Positions 59,113 through 64,000 of a DNA stretch of 64,000 nucleotides are shown in pieces (the first letter of the stretch is position 1; each line of letters opens with the position of its first letter). The stretch is taken from the NCBI GenBank assembly GCA_017302575.1, contig JAFLDD010000001.1:1-64000 (forward strand). The letters run 5' to 3'. This DNA comes from Alphaproteobacteria bacterium (GTDB taxonomy: Bacteria > Pseudomonadota > Alphaproteobacteria > Rickettsiales > UBA3002). The notes under the pieces were generated by a model. It was not told the origin of the DNA. It made no database searches and saw nothing but the letters and a program-made list of their open reading frames with translations. The position numbers and the translations under genes are program-made.

Positions 59113-62010
59113 ATGAGTTTATATGGTGCATTATTCGGGGGCGTTTCTGGTCTTCGCGCACAGAGCAGCAAAATCGGTGTGATTTCTGACAACATCGCCA
59201 ACGTAAACACAGTCGGCTACAAGCAATCCACGGGTGAGTTCCAAACCCTCGTGGTGAACAGCTCGACAACTGGTACCTACCAAACAGGTGGTGTGCGCGG
59301 CAGTACACGTCTTGCCGTATCGAAGCAGGGTCTGCTCTCTTCGACTGACGCACCTACCGATATCGCAATGTCGGGTAATGGACTTTTCGTGGTACGCCAA
59401 ACATCGACGGTTACCGATGCAAGCGATACAAGCGCATTACCACTCTTTACGCGCGCTGGCTCATTCCGCCAAGATTCACTTGGTAACTTCGTGAATGCCC
59501 AAGGCTTCTTCCTACAAGGTTGGCCACTTGACCGTGAAGGTCGTCTGCCAGGTGAGCCAGGTAACTTGAATACGATCGCATTCACCAACTTTGATTCGCT
59601 CGAAACGGTAAACGTGGAATCGGCTTCTGGTGTTGCGCAGTCAACCAGTGTGATTGAGCTGGGTGCAAACCTCAATGCAGGCGAAGCGATCTTCCCTGGT
59701 GAAGCAGTAACGGGCTTGCCTGATGCACGCACCACAGCGAACGCGAATATTAACGCGGAAGCAATTATTGTTGGTGATGAATATGGATTCGCGACACAGA
59801 ACAATCTGCATCGCGGTGATATGTTCGAAGTGTTGACAGGTACGGGTAACACCTATCGCTATCTTTATGGTGGATTCACGGTAGGTCGTGACATCTCGGT
59901 AGCAGGTGTTGCTAACGTGGGTGACAGCAACATTGATACGACCGTACTGCGCCCACTTGGTGCGGCGGCTTCTGCAATCACAGTTGGTGCGGGTAACACC
60001 TACACGATTACGCTTGCTAACCACGGTTTGATCACGGGTGACCAAGTGGATCTATCTGGTTTCGCGGGTGCACTCGGTGCAACGCCAGCAGCGCAGTTGA
60101 ACGCAACGCACACGATTACGTGGCTTTCAAACAATACCTTCTCGATTACGGTTGGCACGGCACATGGTGGTGCACCAGGTACCAACGTGAACCCTGGCAA
60201 CATTTTTGCCGATACGCGCCAGTATTCAGGTAACATTCTGAATGCGACCAGCGCAGGTTCGACATTCCTTGGTGGTTCAACGCCTTCGACCAGCTTTACA
60301 ACGGCTGCATTGACCTTCACTATTTCAACGACGACTAAGCCTGCGATGACCTTCACGTATGTGAATACGAGTCCCAATACGTTCGATGGCCAATTCAACA
60401 GCCTTGCAACGCTTGCGCAGGCGATCAACGAAGTGAATGGTTTGTCGGCACGTGTGGCTGGTACGCGTCTGGTGGTATCATCGGAAGACCCAGCAGAAGC
60501 AGTGACCTTTGCAAACGGTGACATTGTTGGTAGCGGTGATGGTACCCGTCGCGGATTGGACTGGGTTGCAGAACTTGGCCTCGCCAACGTTCAATTGCCA
60601 GCAGCATTTCCTGGTACGGATACACGCCGATTCAACTCGCTGCAGAGCTTGGCAAACATTGTAAATTCAGACGTTGGTCTGAGTGCTACGGTGTTGAACC
60701 CACTCTCCGCTTCTTCGATTGAGATTCGTGTGGATGATCCAAGCACCACCATTCAGTTGCGCGACCTTGCATTGATTCCTGCAGCGTCCGTGCCTACGGT
60801 TGGTACGCCCGTGACTATCCCAGGTGGTGGTCCATTCACTGGTTCGATTGATATCGTGATCAACACGGCGCCACCAACAGGTCTGACCGTCAACGATTTC
60901 GTATCGGTCTCGGGTCTTAACTTGGCGGGTTCTGGTCTGCCATATGGTTGGCCAAACGGCTCATTCCTTGATGTGACCAACGTGACTGTTGGTAGCTACA
61001 CTGTGCGCTATACGATTCCTGCTGGTGTATCGATCAACCCAACTGCGGGTAACTATGCAGCACCTGCTGGTAACTCTGTTTCGGTGATTGGTCGTTCGAA
61101 CCAAGGCTCGATTATGGGTGCTCTGACCATCGCGGATGGTGACGGTTCACCAACCACACCATTGACGGGAACCTATTCGCAGATTGATACAGGCACGCTT
61201 GGGCCACGCTATGACGTGACGGGCACTGTGGGTGATAACATGGCATCGGGCAATATTACGGCGCAGTTCAGCCGCAATATCCGAATCTATGACAGCTTAG
61301 GTTCGGGACATGATGTGCGCTTCAGCTTCATCAAAACGGCTCAGAATACGTGGGCGGTTGAGATTCACGCGATTCCTGAAACGGATGTCAGCACCACCTT
61401 GCCAGATGGTCAGATTGCTACGGGTACCATTAACTTCAACGGCGATGGTAGCTTACGTTCGGTCAGCACGAGTCTTACCAACGCACTAAGCATTAACTGG
61501 ACCAACGGTGCATCTACTAGCAGCATCGCGCTGGATCTAGGTACTGCAGGCCAGCCATTTGGTACGGTAGGCGCTTCAGTGATTGGTTTGACCGATGGTC
61601 TTTCCCAGTTTGATAGTTCGTACAACGTATCGTTTGCGAACCAGAACGGTGCACCAGTAGGTCAGCTTGTGAGTGTATCGATTACCGATGAGGGTGAAGT
61701 GATTGCTTCCTACTCGAACGGTGAAACGCAAGCGCTTTACAAGTTACCGATTGCGGACTTCGCGAACTACGATGGGTTACGTGCCATTAGCGGTAACGTT
61801 TACTCACAAACTCGTGAATCAGGTGAAGTGAACCTGCGTGAAGCCGGCACGAACGGCACGGGTACCGTGGTATCGGGCGCACTGGAACAATCAAACGTGG
61901 ATCTTGCTGAGCAGTTGACCGACATGATCGTCGCGCAACGCGCTTATCAAGCGAATACACGGGTGATTAAAACCACCGACGAATTGTTGGAGCAGCTTAA
62001 CCAGCTCTAA
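59113..62010 (+). CDS. flgE: flagellar hook protein FlgE with large inserted domains
   Basis: Encodes 965 aa, more than twice the 400 aa of E. coli FlgE. The start M-S-L-Y-G-A-L-F-G-G-V-S-G-L-R-A and S-D-N-I-A-N-V-N-T-V-G-Y-K form the rod/hook D0 motif, and the C-terminus A-Y-Q-A-N-T-R-V-I-K-T-T-D-E-L-L is conserved. Insertions between about 190 and 660 make extra beta domains. Two of these (about 287-352 and 570-640) look alike and resemble one in FlgK. AGGGAGG precedes the ATG. Two terminators follow. Confidence 0.95.
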   Translation: MSLYGALFGGVSGLRAQSSKIGVISDNIANVNTVGYKQSTGEFQTLVVNSSTTGTYQTGGVRGSTRLAVSKQGLLSSTDAPTDIAMSGNGLFVVRQTSTVTDASDTSALPLFTRAGSFRQDSLGNFVNAQGFFLQGWPLDREGRLPGEPGNLNTIAFTNFDSLETVNVESASGVAQSTSVIELGANLNAGEAIFPGEAVTGLPDARTTANANINAEAIIVGDEYGFATQNNLHRGDMFEVLTGTGNTYRYLYGGFTVGRDISVAGVANVGDSNIDTTVLRPLGAAASAITVGAGNTYTITLANHGLITGDQVDLSGFAGALGATPAAQLNATHTITWLSNNTFSITVGTAHGGAPGTNVNPGNIFADTRQYSGNILNATSAGSTFLGGSTPSTSFTTAALTFTISTTTKPAMTFTYVNTSPNTFDGQFNSLATLAQAINEVNGLSARVAGTRLVVSSEDPAEAVTFANGDIVGSGDGTRRGLDWVAELGLANVQLPAAFPGTDTRRFNSLQSLANIVNSDVGLSATVLNPLSASSIEIRVDDPSTTIQLRDLALIPAASVPTVGTPVTIPGGGPFTGSIDIVINTAPPTGLTVNDFVSVSGLNLAGSGLPYGWPNGSFLDVTNVTVGSYTVRYTIPAGVSINPTAGNYAAPAGNSVSVIGRSNQGSIMGALTIADGDGSPTTPLTGTYSQIDTGTLGPRYDVTGTVGDNMASGNITAQFSRNIRIYDSLGSGHDVRFSFIKTAQNTWAVEIHAIPETDVSTTLPDGQIATGTINFNGDGSLRSVSTSLTNALSINWTNGASTSSIALDLGTAGQPFGTVGASVIGLTDGLSQFDSSYNVSFANQNGAPVGQLVSVSITDEGEVIASYSNGETQALYKLPIADFANYDGLRAISGNVYSQTRESGEVNLREAGTNGTGTVVSGALEQSNVDLAEQLTDMIVAQRAYQANTRVIKTTDELLEQLNQL

Positions 62011-62026
62011 CGCAATGAATTGAAAG

Positions 62027-62055
62027 CCAGCGTTGGGTAACCCGCGCTGGTTTTC
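62027..62055 (+). terminator. terminator after flgE
   Basis: Stem CCAGCG (62027-62032) with CGCTGG (62045-62050), extended by an inner GGGT/ACCC pairing, followed by TTTTC. It lies 17 bases after the flgE stop. Confidence 0.75.
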
Positions 62056-62078
62056 TACGAGTGTCTAGCTCCTTCTTG

Positions 62079-62111
62079 GGCTCGGTAGGGCGACCTCCGA
62101 GCCGCTTTTTT
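62079..62111 (+). terminator. second terminator after flgE
   Basis: Stem GGCTCGG (62079-62085) with CCGAGCC (62097-62103), followed by GC and six T residues. It forms a tandem terminator with 62027-62055 and closes the flagellar run. Confidence 0.85.
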
Positions 62112-62208
62112 GTTTGAATATCCGGCCCGAGAAGAGTTTTGTGACGGTTCTGTTAAGATTTCACGCGGCCTATTGTGCCGCCTGTTTCATCTGCTATGTA
62201 AATGTTCG

Positions 62209-62224
62209 TTAACAAAAAGCTAAC
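62209..62224. promoter_or_regulatory. near-perfect CtrA-type box
   Basis: TTAA-CAAAAAG-CTAAC, one base from TTAA-N7-TTAAC. It lies 166 bases upstream of the 111-aa gene, in the 379-base space 62011-62389, which otherwise holds two terminators and a second box. Confidence 0.45.
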
Positions 62225-62328
62225 AGATTGGATTGTGGCGAACTAGGCACAATCGATTTGTAAAGCCAGAAGTCGGCAGGTGGAATGTAGCTCAAGCACT
62301 TGCGGGCAAGCGGGCTTAGGTTTAAAAG

Positions 62329-62343
62329 TTAACAAAGCGTTGA
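62329..62343. promoter_or_regulatory. near-perfect CtrA-type box
   Basis: TTAA-CAAAGCG-TTGA, one base from consensus, 47-61 bases before the 111-aa gene. Another TTAA lies seven bases upstream of its first half. Confidence 0.4.
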
Positions 62344-62389
62344 AACATGGCGTGCGCGCCTTAACGGTTAGAGATAGGTAGGATTCGAT

Positions 62390-62725
62390 ATGGCGTATAA
62401 AACGACCTTTCTGAATACGATGAATATCTCGAAAGAGGCTAAAGAATCAGCCTCGGTCGGTGACCAACAACTTGCTGATCTCATGGCAAACCCTGAGTAT
62501 CTGCGTCATTCTTCTTCGGTGATCAATGAAGCACTGAAAGAGGGTTTTGATGTGCTGCAGTTACCAAACGGCGATATTGTGACGACGGGAACCAAAACCA
62601 TCGTGAACACGTTCGTGTGGGACGCCGCTAAAGGCAAGCTTACCAAGGCTAAAGCGGGCAGTGATAAGCCGCGCGCTAAGCGTGCTGCCAAGGTTGAAGC
62701 ATTCGACGAGGAAGACGCCGAGTAG
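62390..62725 (+). CDS. small basic-tailed hypothetical protein
   Basis: Encodes 111 aa. A helical N-terminal half (S-K-E-A-K-E-S-A-S-V-G-D-Q-Q-L-A-D-L-M) is followed by a short strand region (D-V-L-Q-L-P-N-G-D-I-V-T-T-G-T-K). A Lys/Ala-rich stretch and an acidic end follow. The basic part resembles nucleic-acid-binding tails but no domain is recognised. GGTAGGA precedes the ATG. Two near-perfect CtrA boxes upstream and its place directly after the flagellar run suggest cell-cycle or motility-linked expression. The stop is one base from the converging gene. Confidence 0.7.
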   Translation: MAYKTTFLNTMNISKEAKESASVGDQQLADLMANPEYLRHSSSVINEALKEGFDVLQLPNGDIVTTGTKTIVNTFVWDAAKGKLTKAKAGSDKPRAKRAAKVEAFDEEDAE

Positions 62726-62726
62726 G

Positions 62727-63515
62727 CTACTTCATCTGAATCGGCGTGATAGATTCAGCCAATCCATTTTCTTTGATTGTGATAATCGCACCTGAAAGTG
62801 TGCCTTTGCCTTTGCCAGGCTCCATGCGCACCTTACGGAATTTGTTCAAGAATTGCTGCATAGGGCCCTCGGGGTCGAAGCCAATCACCGTGTTGTGATA
62901 GTCGCCGCACATGCCCGCATCCGTTTGATAGGCGGTACCACCTGCTAATATATGTGCGTCAGCCGTGGGCACATGTGTATGCGAACCAATCACGCAGCTT
63001 ACTTTACCATCCAAGAAAACACCCATGGCCATTTTCTCGCTGGTGGCTTCAGCATGCATATCGACCAAAATTGCGTCCACGTTCTTGCCAAGCTTGTATG
63101 GTTCCAGTGCTGCCTGCGCGCATTCAAATGGGCTATTCAGATATTCGCGATGGAATACTTGGCCGAGCAAATGCAGCACCAATAATTTTTTGCCATTAGC
63201 GAGTGTGAAGAGTTTGCAGCCCGTGCCAGCAACGGATGAAGGAAAGTTATGGGGGCGCAGCAAGGTTGCGTCGGTAGCAAGTAGGCCGAGGGCGTCTTTC
63301 TGGTCGAATACGTGATCGCCACCCGGCATGACATCGACACCGATTTTTTTGAAATCGTTCAAGATTTCACCTGTGGTGCCAAAGCCTGCGGCGGCGTTGT
63401 CGACATTGACGATCACTGCATCCAACTGGTGTGCTGCACGCAAGATCGGTACATTCTCAAGCACCGCATCGCGCCCGCTACGGCCGACCACATCTCCGCA
63501 ATATAAAATTTTCAT
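62727..63515 (-). CDS. YmdB-family metallophosphoesterase with altered metal ligands
   Basis: Encodes 262 aa. The family opening K-I-L-Y-C-G-D8-V-V-G-R-x-G-R is clear, with G-x-G-x-T near 44 and S-H-T-H near 178-181. B. subtilis YmdB is a cAMP-type phosphodiesterase that affects motility and biofilm genes. The canonical ligand pair E39-N40 reads D39-N40 here, and canonical N67-H68 reads D67-H68; D8, H154, H179 and H181 are kept. The change of two ligands may alter metal or activity. It overlaps the folate gene upstream by four bases, a common pairing in alphaproteobacteria. Confidence 0.88.
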   Translation of the reverse strand: MKILYCGDVVGRSGRDAVLENVPILRAAHQLDAVIVNVDNAAAGFGTTGEILNDFKKIGVDVMPGGDHVFDQKDALGLLATDATLLRPHNFPSSVAGTGCKLFTLANGKKLLVLHLLGQVFHREYLNSPFECAQAALEPYKLGKNVDAILVDMHAEATSEKMAMGVFLDGKVSCVIGSHTHVPTADAHILAGGTAYQTDAGMCGDYHNTVIGFDPEGPMQQFLNKFRKVRMEPGKGKGTLSGAIITIKENGLAESITPIQMK

Positions 63516-64000
63516 GGGAAGAGGCTTACACCGAGTTCGGTAAGGATGCCATCGAGTTTTGCATCATGCGGTTCGGCGGGCAGGGCTTTGACTTCCTGCC
63601 AGCTATAAGCAACGCCAATAAAAAGTGGAGCTTTTGCTTCTGCACGCAATGTCTGCATGGTGCGGTCATAATAGCCGCCGCCATAGCCTAAGCGATAACC
63701 CGCCGCGTCAAAAGCAAGCAGGGGTACGAGTATGATGTTGGGAATGGCGATGGGCGCGCTGGCGAGCGGTTCCTTCATGCCAAGTGTGTGGGTTTCCAGT
63801 GCTTCACCCGCACGCCACTGATGGAAGGTAAGGGGTGCGTCTTTTAAGGTGATGCGTGGAAGCGCGGTTTCTCTGGCCAGATTTTGCATGAAGGCGAGAA
63901 TGGGCATGACGTCCACTTCACCGCGCATGGCGATGTAGCCAGCACAAGAGGGTGCGAAAGCAAGAATCGGGTGGTCGGCGAAATGACGGGCAATGGCTTG
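63512..64000 (-). CDS. 5-formyltetrahydrofolate cyclo-ligase, partial
   Basis: The minus-strand frame is open to the window edge; 162 codons are visible and the N-terminus is cut off. The enzyme (5-FCL) converts 5-formyl-THF to 5,10-methenyl-THF with ATP. Visible motifs are G-Y-I-A-M-R-G-E-V-D, V-P-L-L-A-F-D, and the glycine-rich L-G-Y-G-G-G-Y-Y-D-R that binds the nucleotide/folate. An ATG at 63928 is internal, because the frame upstream (A-F-A-P-S-C-A-G-Y-I-A) still matches the family. It is the first gene of a pair with the YmdB-like gene. Confidence 0.93.
   Translation of the reverse strand, partial: QAIARHFADHPILAFAPSCAGYIAMRGEVDVMPILAFMQNLARETALPRITLKDAPLTFHQWRAGEALETHTLGMKEPLASAPIAIPNIILVPLLAFDAAGYRLGYGGGYYDRTMQTLRAEAKAPLFIGVAYSWQEVKALPAEPHDAKLDGILTELGVSLFP

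Overview
The window reads as a chromosomal segment of an alphaproteobacterium of about 50% GC (estimated by eye). Lineage markers are an ATP-synthase zeta-subunit gene beside purC, a PurL/BolA neighbourhood, a DksA of alphaproteobacterial type with a single zinc-finger cysteine, FliX divergent from flgI, and perfect CtrA boxes (TTAA-N7-TTAAC) upstream of several genes. The order is uncertain. The flagellin toolkit (FliS, FliW, FliB, FlaG) differs from the FlaF/FlbT set of Caulobacter and Brucella, and a deep-branching free-living group such as Micavibrio relatives is only a guess.

Layout. 1-7.2 kb: two small cysteine-module proteins on the minus strand, purL, a membrane protein, bolA, a small CtrA-box gene, then purC-purS-purQ on the minus strand converging on purL, and the zeta subunit. 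7.2-11.1 kb: a candidate small RNA, an EamA transporter, a peptidoglycan amidase, RNase P RNA and two proteins of unknown function. 11.2-31.4 kb: a complete division and cell-wall cluster, mraZ-rsmH-ftsL-ftsI-murE-murF-mraY-murD-ftsW-murG-(52-aa membrane ORF)-murC-murB-ddl-ftsQ-ftsA-ftsZ-lpxC. It is preceded by an array of about eight MraZ-type boxes. 31.4-38.5 kb: a membrane methyltransferase-like protein and an acetyltransferase on the minus strand, then bamD-recN-ligA-prmA. 38.5-41.7 kb (minus strand): a peptidoglycan-binding coiled-coil protein, a small CtrA-box gene, dksA, a helix-turn-helix protein and fliX. 41.9-62.0 kb: the flagellar run flgI-flgJ-flgN-flgK-flgL-fliW-fliB-flagellin1-flaG-fliD-fliS-fliK-flagellin2-flgD-flgE. 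62.0-64.0 kb: a CtrA-box small gene, a YmdB-like phosphoesterase and a truncated 5-formyl-THF cyclo-ligase.

How it works together. The dcw genes are tightly packed, with ATGA or 1-17 base overlaps, and carry peptidoglycan precursor synthesis from MurE/F/C/D/B, MraY, MurG and Ddl to the divisome (FtsL, I, W, Q, A, Z). The flagellar run makes P-ring, hook, hook-filament junction, cap and filament. Its promoters match sigma-54 (before flgI, fliD and fliK), and the first flagellin has a CtrA box.

Non-coding structure is rich. There are two 125-bp ERIC-like palindromic elements whose outer stems include the last codons of the upstream gene, a possible third copy, a pair of 70-bp multi-hairpin repeats with compensatory changes, a 41-bp tandem repeat, a candidate sRNA with promoter and terminator, and a compositionally foreign patch inside ligA. 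No tRNA, rRNA operon, CRISPR array, insertion sequence or prophage was seen. Coordinates come from manual reading; no search or alignment program was run.
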